DNA of 64,000 nucleotides from Phallusia mammillata (lineage: Eukaryota > Chordata > Ascidiacea > Phlebobranchia > Ascidiidae), in NCBI GenBank assembly GCA_003260075.1, contig QLIY01000043.1, positions 252,673-316,672 on the forward strand. The letters run 5' to 3'. The notes below the pieces were generated by a model. The model was not told where the DNA came from. It worked only from the letters and a program-made list of their open reading frames with translations, and made no database searches. The position numbers and the translations under genes were made by a program. Every line of letters starts with the position of its first letter. The first letter of the stretch is position 1. This document shows, piece after piece, positions 25,385-37,874 of this stretch.

Positions 25385-28300
25385 ATGGTCAATAATTCAA
25401 GCGGTTCAACAGGTAATAGATACGGAACCAATTCTTTCAATGTGTTCCCAATGTTTTTTCACAAATTCAACACTCGACAACAAAAAAGTGCATTCCCGTT
25501 CAAATAAACAAAGAACGTTGGGTCAAGTCATGGGCCAACACCCAAAAACGTTTTTTTCGCAAATTACACATAAAAATGTGAAATTCCTTTTCCATTGATG
25601 TCTCAGTAACAGCCGTTATTAATTTATAATAAGTGGTTTTGGTAATGATATCGGTTTGTAGTTACACATGCAACAGTTTACACATGCAACGAAACGGGAG
25701 TTGTTCGTGACCCCAGGCCTGCACCGAAACTATGACTCATCGCCATTGTTGATTGGTAAATCCCCCATGATCTGACGTGTAGTGGAATTAGACAATCCAT
25801 CAGGCGCTAATAGGGGGCTGCCGATGTCTGTTGTTGTTGTTTTTGTTATTGATCGATAAAGCATCTAAATGGGTCAATTTTTCACATGCGATGTCCAGCT
25901 GCCTAAGCACTCATGATGTTTTCTGTTGAATCACTGTACTGTAATGCAATGTACTACATAGTATGTAGCATATTATTAGTTACTGAACATTGGGTGAAAA
26001 CAGGGAACAAAAAAAGCATAAAACATGCATGTTAAAAGCCTTTAACGGTCTTTAATAGATGACTTTTTCGACTTTGTTGTGATTTTAATTGATGTTTTTG
26101 TTTTCAGTTGCCATGACGACCACGTCGGGACCAAGCACCCTGGACAGTGCAACGAACGAAGCCATACAGATCACAACTGCGTAAGTTTCATAAAGAAGTT
26201 ATTTTACCGATACAAAAACTGCCTACTTGAATGGATAGGGTGCAGACAGTGTATACTGTTTCGACCAATAAGGTCTCATCAGTGCAGCTGGTGATGAGAG
26301 ATCGGTCGTATTGGCTAGCGTAGCCATAGTTCAAAAAACTCATAAAAATCATTGCCAAAAACATTTTTATTTCATGATTTTTATGCAGAGTCATATTGGC
26401 AATTATTATGTTCGGTCTGGGCTGTTCCGTCGTGCTTAAGTCGGCTATCAACTACATGAAGAAACCCAAGCAATTCGCTGCAGCTTTGTTCCTACAACTT
26501 GTCATAATGCCATGTAAGTTCCTAGTTAAGTAGTTTTTGACATTACCAAACAATTTGCACTGCTTGGTTTTCTGGGAGTTAAAAATGTCTTTGGTGTCAT
26601 TTTCTAAATTTCGTAAATGTTGATTTGAAAGATTAAGAATTATACGTAAGTTCTAGCCTTAGTGCTAACTTGTTCAATGCTCCAATGTATAATTACTAAA
26701 TAAACACATATATGTGTGGAAACGTTTTTTCGGTACATTTTTATGTATGCATACTGTATGCGTTGTTGAAAATAACATATAATTAATGACCCTGGCGCAA
26801 TCACCTGTCAATAGCGTTCCAAAGTCGCTTAAACTGCCTGCTTTTTTATCTTTTTTGACAGTTCTTGGACTTGGGCTATCTCGGGCAGTTCAAATGACGT
26901 CAGCCCAAACGGTAGGAGTGCTGATTATGGCAACCTGTCCTGGTGGAGCGTATAGCAATATTGTGGCCTACTGGTTGGATGGAGACATGGATTTAAGGTA
27001 CTTGTGGCATACAAGTATTTGAATGTGTGGACTTTCGTCAAACTTATAAGCACAGTTAGGGATTGCCTTTAAGGTCCGAAGTTTTCAAGACATGGATTTT
27101 AAATGTAACCTAATCGAAAACAAAGCTTTTGATAATAATCGCATCACCTATTGTTGCAACATCTTTATGACAAAGCTTTTACGATATACAAGCAAATTGG
27201 CAAACTTCAGTTGATAAATGGGCTGATTATGTAAAGATACAAGAAAAAAGCCTTGCACTGCCTGGTAGCAGTTATTTCAAGCCTTGCACTGCCTGGTAGC
27301 AGTTTATTATTTGTTTTGGTCAAAAGTGCTGCAGAAATTCACACAGCCAACGAAATTATAACCCAGTAACGTACTGAGTCGCTGACATATCGAGTAATTC
27401 TTTGTTACCACTTTTGCTTCATCCAACTGTCTTCTCTATCTCGAAAACAGCTTCTTTCTCAACTTGGGCTTTGTATTCAAATGTTTAATGCACATCTGTA
27501 TTTGATATTTAGCATTGTAATGACAACAGCATCAACCCTTCTCGCCCTGGGAACAATGCCTTTGTGGCTTTTCGTCTTTCCACTGATACTTCAGATAGAC
27601 GAAAATCTACGAGTCCCATTTGACCAGCTTGGTAGGCAGGCCTTTCTTTATTTGTTTGAATAAATTAAAACGTGATTAAAGTCTTGGTATGTTTATAAAA
27701 CGTGTGTGGTGTTTTATTAATTGATTTCATTTGAAGTAGGAACTGAAGATGCCAGTTTAGCGAAATACACATATTCTATGTAATTTTCTTAACTGATTCT
27801 GTTACTTAGAAAAATATTTTCCATTCTCAGCTGTGTTTTATTTTAATTTTCATTTTAGGAAATCAAAACCGCTAACAGTTGACTCATAATAAATCCATTT
27901 TATTTATGGACGTTTAAACGTTTAACAAAATTTTGTATAGTTTACTTCTTTTAATACTCAAGTAAACGTTTCACCCAGAGAAACACCAATTCGAAGAAAA
28001 GTTCCAGCACTAAACCTAACCAAGCGTCTAACCACTGTCTGTATTTTATTCCAGGTTACGCCCTGCTTGGGATTGTTGTCCCCGTGCTTATTGGTTCTGT
28101 AGTCAAGTATAAATTTCCGAAAAAGTCTGAATACATCACTAAGGTAAAAAGTGACCAATTGGTTAACCTAAATCCTTGTCCACCAACCACGTATTGTTCA
28201 GTTAGGAAAAAATACACAAATAACGCCAGGAGCAGACTTTTGTGACACTTCTGTTTCTAGTTTTAAAAATACCGTGCGTTTTGTACGTCAAATTATTCTA

Positions 28301-30406
28301 TGACATCACGCCAATCTGACGTCATCCACAACTTGATAAAAACAAAGCCAAGCTCTACCTTTTACACAGTGGTGGAATTCAAATGTTTTGCCAGCCGGTT
28401 CTTTCACAAAAGTCATTTTTCAGTCGGTTCTGTTACAAAAAGCCCATTGACAGTAACCAGTAATGCTAACCGGTTCGCAGACCTCATAAAATTTCGTGAG
28501 ACGGTTCTATAGAACCGATGCGAACCGGCTGAATTCCACCACTGCTTTTACACTACCGCAATGATTGTGTGTACAATAGATCTTTTATCTTAAATTAAAA
28601 ACTAAAAAAATTTGATGACATTATCTGTAGTCATCTACACCTTAATAAGAATACAGCGTAACCTCTACTTTTTTAGCAGCTATACTAGAAAATTAACTTG
28701 GATTTATTATTTATAGATTTGTTCGGTTGTGGGATCGATAGCTATTCTTGTCATGGTTGTCGTTTTTGCAATAGTCAAGAAAGTCGATTACGTGATATCT
28801 TGGCAACAAATTCTGGTAGGTTAAATAACAGTAACTTTAAATTGTAATGTTTCACACTTTTTTACCAATTTGCAAAATACTTGATAATCATTCCTGAGGA
28901 GATTGTACATTGCCAGTGCAAACTATTCAATTTTTTCACTTTGCTATCGTTTAAATTTTTGCTTCTTTAAAGTTAAAACCAATCAAAGTAGAGGTTTCCA
29001 ACCGGGCCTTACCCAAGGGTTGAACATGCCTTTTAGGGTAAAGGATATGTGATGGGCAAAAGTTTTAATGTGCCTTCAAAATAGTAAACCTTACTTAGTC
29101 CAAAGCAGACTTATTAGCCTAAACCCGACACTGAATTCGAAAATACAAGCCTCGAGCTTGATCTAGACTCATGTTTTAAACTGAAAAGCCCAAATTGGGC
29201 CCGGAATTTAGATTTAAGGAAGTAAAATGATTAAAATATTCACCTTAAAAATGGAAAAAAATGAATTTGAGAACCTGTGATCTAAACTGAAATGCATTAA
29301 ACTGACAAAATGCTTCCAGTAAACAATTTTGATACAATGTTATTGTGCGAAAAATGCCATGCAAACCTTGGTATACTGGGCCGTAATTCTGTAAATTACA
29401 CAAGTATTTGGGGGGGGGGACATTTGAGAACCTGTGATCTAAACTGAAATGCATTAAACTGACAAAATGTTTCCAGTAAACAATTTTGATACAATGTTAT
29501 TGTGCGAAAAATGCCATACAAACCTTGGTATACTGGGCCGTAATTCTGTAAATTACACAAGTATTTTTTGTTGTCAGGTGGTGCTCCTTCTCCCTAGCTT
29601 AGCCCTGGTGCTTGGTTACGTAGCAACACGCCTCCCCTGGCTGAATTTTTCGATTAAAGCACGTCGGACGGTTGCCATAGAAACGGCCATGCAGAGTTCG
29701 GCGGTGGGAACGTCTATAGTGGTTCGCTCCTTTGAGTGAGTTAATTTTTTTCAACACATTCAACAATAGTATTGCTCGAAGGGTAAAATTTGTTACCTTC
29801 CCAATAACTTTTAATAGAAGAACTTCCGGTTGTAAATAAGTTATCCCCAACTTTTCTATTTGAATAAGATTCTGATGATACTGTTTAAAACAATGGTTCT
29901 CTTAACTTTACTTGCTCTTGTACGCTATAAAAATATACAAACATGCAATTTAAGAGCATGTTTGCACATTCAGTGACAATTTGAAATAAGTTATTTGAGT
30001 AAGGTTTAAAACCATTCTGAAACGTTACGTTCCATAAATATGCCTAAACAAAAGAGCACACATACCCCTGGTTTAAATATATAGTGTCAAAAAGTTTTGT
30101 TATTCTGAAACTAAAGTTTACCCTTCGACTTTTTCGTCTTTAATCGCGATTTTTTTAAACCTTCTCAGTATTTCATCACCGGACTTTGACTCCATCTTTC
30201 TTTTCCCTGTTATGTACGCGGCAGTGCAGCTGTTTGTTTCTTTCTTCGTTGTGGTCTGTTACCTCATATGCAAGCGACGAGGCTGTCAGTGGGTTAGAAC
30301 CGGCGACGACGCGGCCGATGGTGCCGATTCCGCCGAATTTAACGGCGTGGCGAACGTTGCGTACGAAAAAGACGAAGACAGAACATCGCTGAGAAAAATC
30401 ACGTGA
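25385..30406 (+). CDS. SLC10-family sodium/bile acid cotransporter, copy 1 (complete, nine exons)
   Basis: Exons: 25385-25412, 26108-26180, 26389-26513, 26862-26997, 27513-27631, 28055-28143, 28717-28815, 29578-29735, 30169-30406. Every junction has GT-AG and matching phase, giving 354 residues, close to vertebrate NTCP/ASBT (about 350). Family signatures: FGLGC near residue 43, CPGGAYSN at 101-108, a [10 protein letters not shown] stretch, [16 protein letters not shown], and TVAIETAMQ with Glu258 and Gln262 at the positions of the ASBT sodium-site Glu and Gln. The N-terminus (MVNNSSGST) has a sequon, as expected for an extracellular N-end, and the C-tail is acidic and polar. The expected role is Na+-coupled uptake of bile acids, sulphated steroids or related organic anions at the plasma membrane; the substrate cannot be read from sequence. 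Exon 1 is the least certain: exon 2 has its own ATG at 26113. Intron 5 carries a hAT MITE, and intron 6-7 a duplicated gap junction. Confidence 0.93.
27248..27306. repeat. Tandem duplication, 31-bp unit, in SLC10 copy 1 intron
   Basis: AAGCCTTGCACTGCCTGG occurs twice, 31 bp apart, with the rest of the unit also matching (GTAGCAGTT). Confidence 0.85.
28367..28544. mobile_element. hAT-type MITE, 178 bp, in SLC10 copy 1 intron
   Basis: Inverted ends CAGTGGTGGAATTCA and TGAATTCCACCACTG, with an exact 8-bp target duplication CTTTTACA at 28359-28366 and 28545-28552. The interior is rich in CCGGTT and AACCGG. It lies in the intron 28144-28716, away from both splice sites. A related element is at 42584. 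Confidence 0.92.
29266..29566. repeat. Gap-like G run with duplicated flanks in SLC10 copy 1 intron
   Basis: Copies 29266-29409 and 29423-29566 around 10 G (29410-29419); copy B ends 12 bp before the 158-bp exon. The exon itself is not duplicated. Confidence 0.9.
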
Positions 30407-31040
30407 CAACAAAGCGGTCACGTGATTGAATAACTCACTGTGATTGGTTATTACTGTTTAAGGCGGTATTGCATTTTCTCTGTAAAGCGGTATTAAACTA
30501 TTTTATCTCACAAATTTATTTTGACAAATGTTTTTACAATTTTCAAAAAGCCGATTTTCTTGTTTTACGGTTTTCTAATTCCGTACCATTTTTGCTAACG
30601 GTCTTCGGTGGGTATTCAAGTAAAAACACATATTTTAACTATAGTATGTAAAGGCATGATTTTTAGCTTTTAACAGAAACATATCAAGTCGTTGTTTGAA
30701 GATAAACCAGATTTTTAAAATGGCGTTATGCAAACCAGAGCAACAAAACAGGTCTTCAAACTCTTCCCAAATTACCTCTTTTTATGATAATTACACACCA
30801 GTGAATATTTGCGCATTAACTGTCTTCTGTTGGTGCGGCTTTATATGTGCTACTATTCATACGTATAACCTACAAGATTAAATGTATTCAAATTACCAGT
30901 TTTGTGACTTTTTACTATTTGCATATTGCACTTAATGTATATTTTTACCCCAAATTTGTATCCAATATTGTTTGGCGCTAAGCAGATATTTTTTCCAAAC
31001 TTGTTGATTACCAGTTTCACTAATACATAGTTGCATTGTT

Positions 31041-31165
31041 GGGGCCACAGAACATGTTCTAGTTTTTTATTATTTGTTTTACTTGTACAGCGCCTAGCCC
31101 TCGAATTTTTGGGGGCTACAGTACATGTTGTAGTTTTTTATTGTTTGTTTTCATTGTACAGCCCC
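31041..31165. repeat. Imperfect tandem duplication, about 70-bp period
   Basis: GGGGCCACAGAACATGTTCT onward recurs as GGGGGCTACAGTACATGTTG onward, both followed by AGTTTTTTATT(A/G)TTTGTTTT and TTGTACAGC. Confidence 0.75.
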
Positions 31166-31873
31166 CGCGTCCTCAACTGGTTTTACTAAGTTGTTTAGTT
31201 ACTAGTGTACAAACAAACTAATTGTGAAAAACGTTGCCTTACAAAAGTTGTAAGTTAAAATAAGCAGTTTGGAAACGTTTTAACGGCCTTTTGTTGCTAC
31301 TCGCTTGTCATAACATCAACGTAATGAGGTAAAGGACAGCTGTTAACACGACACTATAGAAGTATTGTTCTGCATGTAACTACAATGCATGTAAATGCCG
31401 TTTTAATCGCACTTTGGAAATACTACAAAGCTTGTATTTGACAATATGACCTTCAGCAACATTTGGGCTTCGTTCAAAGCCCTAAAAAACACAGACACCA
31501 GAATGACGTTTAATCTTGTGACGTCACATCGCGTTAAAAATGTACAAACACATTAAAAAAGGAAATTGTAAGCAAGACCTTTTACATACATATCATGAAA
31601 AGTCAAATCTGGTTTGTCGATTCAAGTACTAATACCAAAGCAACGTAGGTACTAGATGCATTGCAACGGTCGAAAAGTTTTCTGCAAAGGCCCTGTTTGT
31701 TTGACGGCACGAACTACACAAACACCATTAGTTTTTTGAACTGTTCTTTGTGTTTACCTACATAGATTTCTGCAAATTGTTGCCAGTTTTTTATAATACT
31801 GATCGAGGAAAAATGCGCGAAACACTAAAATAAAATAAAAAAAATCGCCGAAACATTTATTTGAACGTGGCCG

Positions 31874-31975
31874 ACCTGGCAATCGCCGCCAAGATGGCCA
31901 AGTAAATAATGCAACCGACTTTTATTTACAAGGTTGGTGGTTCTAGTCCCGCTTCAACCTGAACAAGAAATTAAA
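31874..31975 (+). mobile_element. Possible tRNA-like SINE fragment
   Basis: TGGCCAAGTAAA resembles an A box, and GGTTCTAGTCCCG about 45 bases further a B box; no body shared with the other SINEs was seen. Confidence 0.35.
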
Positions 31976-32014
31976 GCGTTATTAGCCACACATAGTGGAT
32001 ACGTTTGTTTGGGG

Positions 32015-32335
32015 CAGTGGTTTTCAACCCGTGGAGCGCGAATCCCGTTGGAGTCGTTAAGGTAAGTGTTTATCAGCAATGACAAAATAAAAACAACTTA
32101 TTTGATTTGAACTTTTGTGTTCCATTATGACCATTATAATACCAAGCAAATACTTTATTACATCATTATAGTAGGTCAGTGCATTATAACGAAATACTTT
32201 GTGTATGAAACATGAACAGACCAGCTAGCTTAGACCCTTTGTCTTTGCCCTATAAGTAAGAGCTTATTCTCGTGATTATTAAAAAAACATGAAAGTTTTT
32301 GAAAGGGGTTCGCAAGGTACATTTGAAAACCACTG
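32015..32335. mobile_element. hAT-type MITE with CAGTGGTTTTCAA ends
   Basis: Left end CAGTGGTTTTCAACCCGTGG, right end CACATTTGAAAACCACTG read inward as its inverse (TTGAAAACCACTG). The flanking octamers GTTTGGGG and CTTTAGGG match at 6 of 8, so it is an older insertion. About 320 bp, 142 bp from the stop codon of the minus-strand two-exon gene. Confidence 0.72.
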
Positions 32336-32477
32336 CTTTAGGGTCGATGAAAAAAGTGACCGACGCCTTAAATCGAAAATCAAAGTATGAAATAATCCGA
32401 TTTCAAATAACACCCACAGCTGATAATAGACATAAACAGGCTTGTTTCGCCCATGAAGAATATAAGAAAAACAGTGG

Positions 32478-34019
32478 CTATAGTCCAGTCTGTACCCTCT
32501 CTATGGCAGCATTGGTAAAGCCTGTACCAATAGTGGTAATGTCCCTCATATCCAACAACATAATCCATCGCTTTCTGGACTCGTATGTTGCGTTCAAGGC
32601 ATCTTTGAAACCGGCGTTTTTGCATACGAAGCGGCATGTTTTGACGCCCGTGTTTATGACTAGAAGTTGCTCTGTAGCGTCTGCTAGCGGTGAGAAGTGT
32701 CGGATTGCTTCCTGCAAAAAAAACACTTTTATTGCACCGATAAACCTAATGTTGTCTGTTTTCAATACAATAATTACAAGATTATGTGCAAAAAAGCAAT
32801 AGCACTTCGTTAAATGGAAGCTATATGGAAGTTTGTTTTACAAAATTTGACCTCTAACAAGCAGTCAACCGACTAATACATGTTTTCCACCCAAACCACC
32901 GTTTTTTGGTGGTTCTTTCACTTTTTGCGCCCAAGAAGTAAATTTTTGCGACTTTATGGTTGAGTGGTACGAATGGTCAAATTTTGGTCATTATAGCGCC
33001 GATCTAAAACCACAAATAACTATGGCAAAGGCCCCACTTTTTACCTTCAATCCATCGGCTGCTATTCCTCTCATCCTAAACTCAGGAGCGACTGAAATAT
33101 GCCAGCCTTGCCAAAAACTTCGACCGCAGGCATCTGTTATATCCTACAAAAACTATGGGATTTAATCAGTGAATTAATGGCAGAAATTAGTGAAGGCAAA
33201 ACACGGACGTACACGTTATTTACAACAAATGGGACATAAAAAAAATTCGTGTTGTTTTTGCAAGATACCACGGCATTATTTTCATCATAGTACGCCAGGC
33301 CAATTGAAGGCGTCATACCGAATCAAGCCGGTCTTCCAATCAAGCCCACATGGCAAAGCACAGTCATAGAAAAATCTAGTCTGTGGTGGGATTCGAACCC
33401 ACGACAGAAGTTTTTTTCGGGACTCGCGCTCTACCAACTGACCTACACAAGCAGGTATAATTTTCAGTTCCAAGCGTATTAAGTTGGATGTAAAATCTTT
33501 ACAAGTTTACAGGTAAACCCAACCAAAAATCACCTCAATGTATTTCTGAAACCATTCACTGTAGGCTTGTAACTTTGCGCAAGCGTCAGGAAACTTAGCT
33601 TCCAGTTCTGGCCCAAAACGGGGCAACGTGTTTTCCTCAGTTTCCCGAATCACTAAGCCACCGGCAAACAACGCGGTAAGTTGGCATCCCGCCGACTTCT
33701 GGAGCTCAAAACCCCGCGGAAGAGCAAGTTTCGCTGCCATAACCAAATCACTATGCTGTACATGTTTCTTGCTGTGAACGTTAAGGCAGTGACAAGGGTT
33801 TTCTTGGCGTTTTAGACACCAGAAAAACTCGGATGTCCGCTTTTGCTGTGTGTTGCGGAACTGCACGTCCAAGTAGTCATGCAGAAAGTCTCGTCTTATG
33901 CTTGGATCCGGTTCAGTGTCCTTGTAGAATTCAAGATCGCAAAGAGAATTGACAAGTAGGGAACGAACTCCCGGCCAATCGTGCTCATGAACCATGTAAA
34001 CCCGAAACGAAGTGTCCAT
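32478..34019 (-). CDS. Unrecognised 239-residue protein, two exons
   Basis: Exon 1 is 34019-33534 and exon 2 is 32711-32478 (stop TAG), joined at phase 0 by a GT-AG intron of 822 bp. The ATG is supported by an in-frame TAA two codons upstream. The translation begins MDTSFRVYMVHEHDWPGVRS, has no signal peptide and no clear membrane span, and is mixed alpha/beta in character with several Cys and His residues (for example PCHCLNVHSKKHVQHSD near residue 75) and a TGVKTCRFVCKNAG stretch in exon 2. I do not recognise the family and assign no function. The gene lies between SLC10 copy 1 and copies 2-3, on the strand of the latter. Its intron contains a tRNA-derived SINE, and its 3' end lies about 140 bp from a hAT MITE. 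Balanced codon use and the clean splice junction support a real gene. Confidence 0.7.
33283..33455 (-). mobile_element. tRNA-derived SINE, full-length
   Basis: On the minus strand: A box within TAGGTCAGTTGGTAGAGC, B box GGTTCGAATCC, then a tRNA-unrelated body ending GGCCTGGCGTACTATGATG. The same body and end occur at 60514-60673. It lies in the intron of the unrecognised two-exon gene. Confidence 0.85.
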
Positions 34020-34718
34020 TTTTTAGCAAACTAATTTCTATATTATGTAACCTGAAGAACAACGAGGGAAAAACATTTTTAGGGTCTTTAATTATAATCG
34101 AAATAGCTACTTTCAGAAACAGCAAACTTACCAAAACAAATACCACAAGCGTAAAATGAGGTTTTACCTAATTAATTCCAAATATATTGTCTGCCATTAA
34201 TTTTCGCGACAAGAAACAGTTTATACTAAAGTCATAATGATAAGCGATTGCTATGATCAAATCCGTCTATTTCGCAGCAGTTCCTCACCAAATTAGCCGA
34301 ACTTGACCAGCTCAAAGCTTGCGACTAAATCACTTTGTGTGACAAGCGTATATTAGCGTACCACAATCACTTGCAGTGAATAAATAAACAACTAAACCGA
34401 AATGCAAGGTCCAATTAAGGTTTAGCTTATCGGTCACCACAATTGTATTACAAATGTACATACAAACGGGCGTTTTACACTAAAACACCTGACCCAAATC
34501 CACAATATCTACGAAAAAACTAAAAAAGATGTTTGTATCAGCCACAGCAATGTTGCTAGATTAAAAAATCTAAGCTTTACTTTACAAAATGGTCCAAGCC
34601 TTTCAATTTGGCATAACTCAGACCAAAAGTTTGCTCCGTTTAGCAGAATTTGACATTTATATTTCACGACACCTTTAGAGATATGATGCGACCTGAATGC
34701 AATTGTCATGTGGAGACT

Positions 34719-34920
34719 CATTTATATATGATTTTGCCCTTCTTTTTAATGTCACGTAACGACAATGTGTGTGTGGTAGAGCTACTAACACGATACGTTA
34801 CGCCTGATCCAAAAGGGGGGGGGGGCCATTTATATATGATTTTGCCCTTCTTTTTAATGTCACGTGACGACAATGTGTGTGGTAGAGCTACTAACACGAT
34901 ACGTTACGCCTGATCCAAAA
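34719..34920. repeat. Gap-like G run with duplicated flanks
   Basis: Copies 34719-34814 and 34827-34920 around 11 G (34815-34825). The duplicated block forms the left side of the inverted repeat 34861-35196. Confidence 0.9.
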
Positions 34921-35196
34921 GTGCTTAATTTTCAAAACGGTATATCTCAAAAAATGCTAACGGTTAGGGCTATTAGGGTTGGGGTAAGGTATAAACACTT
35001 AAAATTCAATAAAACTAACCCAAAAAAGTAGTTACTAATGTAAAAAAAATTTGTAAATATTTCCCAACCCAACCCATTTATAGCCGCTAAATAAATAATT
35101 CAGCTGTTTACGCCACCTATCGAAAATTAAGCACTTTTGGATCAGGAGAAACGTATCGTGTTAGTAGCTCTACCTGTGTGTGTAGTTTGTCACGTA
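34861..35196. repeat. Long inverted repeat (MITE-like, arms about 55-75 bp)
   Basis: Left arm 34881-34933 reads GGTAGAGCTACTAACACGAT onward to TGATCCAAAAGTGCTTAATT; the right arm 35122-35174 is its reverse complement with few mismatches. Weaker similarity extends outward to ACGTGAC on both sides. The interior of about 190 bp has (GGGTT)-like repeats. No target duplication was recognised. Confidence 0.75.
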
Positions 35197-36359
35197 GTCT
35201 GTACAAATTTTAGGGAACTTAGAACCATAACGACTAAAATTCCGCAGGGTAAGAAAACAAAAATGTAACCAAAGGCGTTTTTGTTGCAAAAAAAAAACAA
35301 AATTTGAACTTTACAGCATACATCGTTCGTGTTTTTGATTTTCTAGGTCAGTTTTGTATTTTATATAAATCACGTTGCTTTTATAATCAATGCTCAAGTT
35401 GAAAATTTGTATACCAGGGGCCGCTAACCTAGCAAGATCTTCGAGTATGTAGGTTATTAATCGACACAGCTATGATTTACAGAAACATAAGGTTAATTCT
35501 GTCAAACGCACAATACAGAAATAAGTCCAAAAAACTAAAATCAATTTCAGGTTTTCAGGTATAACACAATTTATTTGTTACAAATTGATTCGGCTTGTTC
35601 ACTATATTGCCGTTCACACAGTCTAAACTTTTTTTCCAAACTACCCGTAAAGGTGCACGTTTTATACAATTTAAAACTCATGCTTAGACAGTAACTTTTG
35701 GCAACTCGAATTTACCTGGTTCAAACACACCATGTCTCGATGTACTATCATTTGAATGCCCATACCTTTGCAAGCCTTGTGCAAAATTGGCTATAACTCG
35801 GGGCCAAGCTAGCAAACGAAAAGCTCCTTAACTGACATATCCCAATCAGGTTTCCTAGCTAACTCTGACGGTCAGCATCAGCCTTCAAATTAATATCTGT
35901 CAAAATATGGCGGTTTCCTTTCCTTGGTTACTACATCTCTATTAAAATGTGTTTAAGGGCCGAGTCAGGTTATATAAGTCCGTCGTACATAAACAAACCA
36001 CTAACAACTTTGCTTATGTTCAAAATGTGATGGTGACTAACTGTCTGTTCTGACAGGTGTATTAATGGTCGAAGAAGATTGACAGGTCCACTAGGACTGT
36101 ATCTTGCTCATTATGCTAATGTTTTTATGCTAATGTTTTTAGCTTGGGCTATATGCATCAAGGTGGGTTAAACGTCTTAAAGACTAAGCGTAATTTGACT
36201 TAAAGTTTATTATGTAAGCGTTTGTTCATGTGGCAAGTGATGGCAAAAAGACAACAAAATCAATGTGAATTGTCTAAGATTTTGTCAAGACAGCATCATC
36301 TTTTCGTCGAAAAACAACAGATCTGCTTCTGATTTAAAGTAGGATTCTTTTCTAATTCT

Positions 36360-36576
36360 GTAAAGCCGTACGTCAAAACAAAAATACGACTCTAAATCGA
36401 AACAAACTTTGCTGTAATGACTCTAGACGTCATTCAGTTCTAGCTTCAACATACTGGGTAAAGGGGGGGGGGCGTAAAGCCTTACGTCAAAACAAAAATA
36501 CGACTCTAAATCGAAACAAACTTTGCTATAATGACTCTAGACGTCATTCAGTTCTAGCTTCAACATACTGGGTAAA
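36360..36576. repeat. Gap-like G run with duplicated flanks
   Basis: Copies 36360-36462 and 36474-36576 around 10 G (36463-36472), two substitutions seen. Confidence 0.9.
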
Positions 36577-37874
36577 CTACCACCTAATTTGGTGTCTTAA
36601 ACATGTTTGCTGACACTTACAATACTGCTACTTTTTTCTGAGAAATAGTGAAGTCTTATAGTATATTTATAAAAAATGCGATACAATTTGCATTACAATA
36701 GTGCTGCTTTTTACGGATGTTTAAAAGTAAATATGTGCCCAGCAGGAGGAAACGTATTTCGTTTCTCTGACAAAATGAATCGATTGACGGAAAACCACAA
36801 AGTCTGTCAAAAGCATATGGGTGAAACGCACCACAGAAAAATCAACACTTGTATTAAACGCATATATGCACATTTAAAAAATCCCTAATCCTAATCCCTA
36901 ACTACCTAGAATACATACATATTCAGTTGCCAAAAAAGATTTTTCCTCAACTACCTAGATTGGGAGGAAAGGCGAAAAAAACTTTGGTAAAGCCTTATTT
37001 TGCAACTGAATATATCGAACATTCTGCTGCAATCACCTGCAAAGCTCATTGCAATAACAAACTAACAAAGTATGTATGTTCTTATCGAAACCACATTATG
37101 CGGATTTTTAAAGCCATTCTACCTAATATAAATAAACTCATTGTATTGCAAAGCCACAATGGCACATTGATTAACATGTGGTTTAGCTCAAATCGCTGGT
37201 AACACGAGCAACTGCGGGTTGGTGATTAAATTTGATTTATTTTGCGGTGAAACGCTGGTACAACCTGGTATCCGGCCTAACATCTGTCGTAGTGGTCGAT
37301 TTTAAAACCCAGACTCGTTTAAACGGGCCTGCATAGTGTTCTATATATTTAGTACATGATGCGTTTTTTTTGCCACATAGGATAATGTAGATTCTACATT
37401 GTAGAACATTGCATTGGATTTTATTGCCTTGGCGAATAAACCAATCATTGCTGATCACAAATTTTGTAGGATGGGCGTAGACCACATTTGTTGCTATTAC
37501 TAAGGAATTAATGTCAAAGTACATTACTTCGCATAAGCGTAAATGACTAATTTTTACAAAATGGCATTTAAAAGACTGTATAGAAATCGTATTTGAGGTA
37601 TATTTAGCATTTGTTGATTTAAGTCTGCAAACGTTGCGCTCAAATCAAATGGTTACCGGAAGGTTTCTACCACATGTTACGTTGTTAAAACCAAGAGTTT
37701 AAAATACCATAGCTAAGTTAGAGTTATGACGTATGCAGTGCATAAGTATGACGTCACTAAAATTTAGTAAGATTACAACTTTTCAAATTTTCCTTTTTTG
37801 CAAAAAATATCCACTTATGACTCTAAAGGGTAAAAGGGTTTGTGATCTGTAACATTTCACAACCGGCCACAACT

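Larger units (their letters stand above)
30407..32014. other. 3' flank of SLC10 copy 1
   Basis: Holds the 70-bp tandem duplication and a possible SINE fragment. TGACGTCA at 31519. No gene seen. Confidence 0.4.
34020..37874. other. Intergenic between the two-exon gene and SLC10 copy 2
   Basis: Contains the inverted repeat 34861-35196 and a duplicated junction at 36.4 kb. Frames at 36676-36888 and 36927-37202 lack splice or motif support. Confidence 0.4.

Noticed and set aside
26101..26115. Spliced-leader acceptor directly before an ATG in SLC10 copy 1
   Set aside because: TTTTCAG five bases before ATG would fit tunicate trans-splicing, but a phase-matched upstream exon at 25385-25412 parallels the first exons of copies 2 and 3, so cis-splicing is preferred.
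32299..32802. 167-codon plus-strand frame
   Set aside because: Antisense to exon 2 of the minus-strand two-exon gene and overlapping the hAT end; no splice or motif support.
33360..33455. Functional tRNA gene
   Set aside because: A and B boxes are present, but the sequence continues into a body shared with the copy at 60.5 kb and the acceptor-stem pairing is not convincing; a SINE explains it better.
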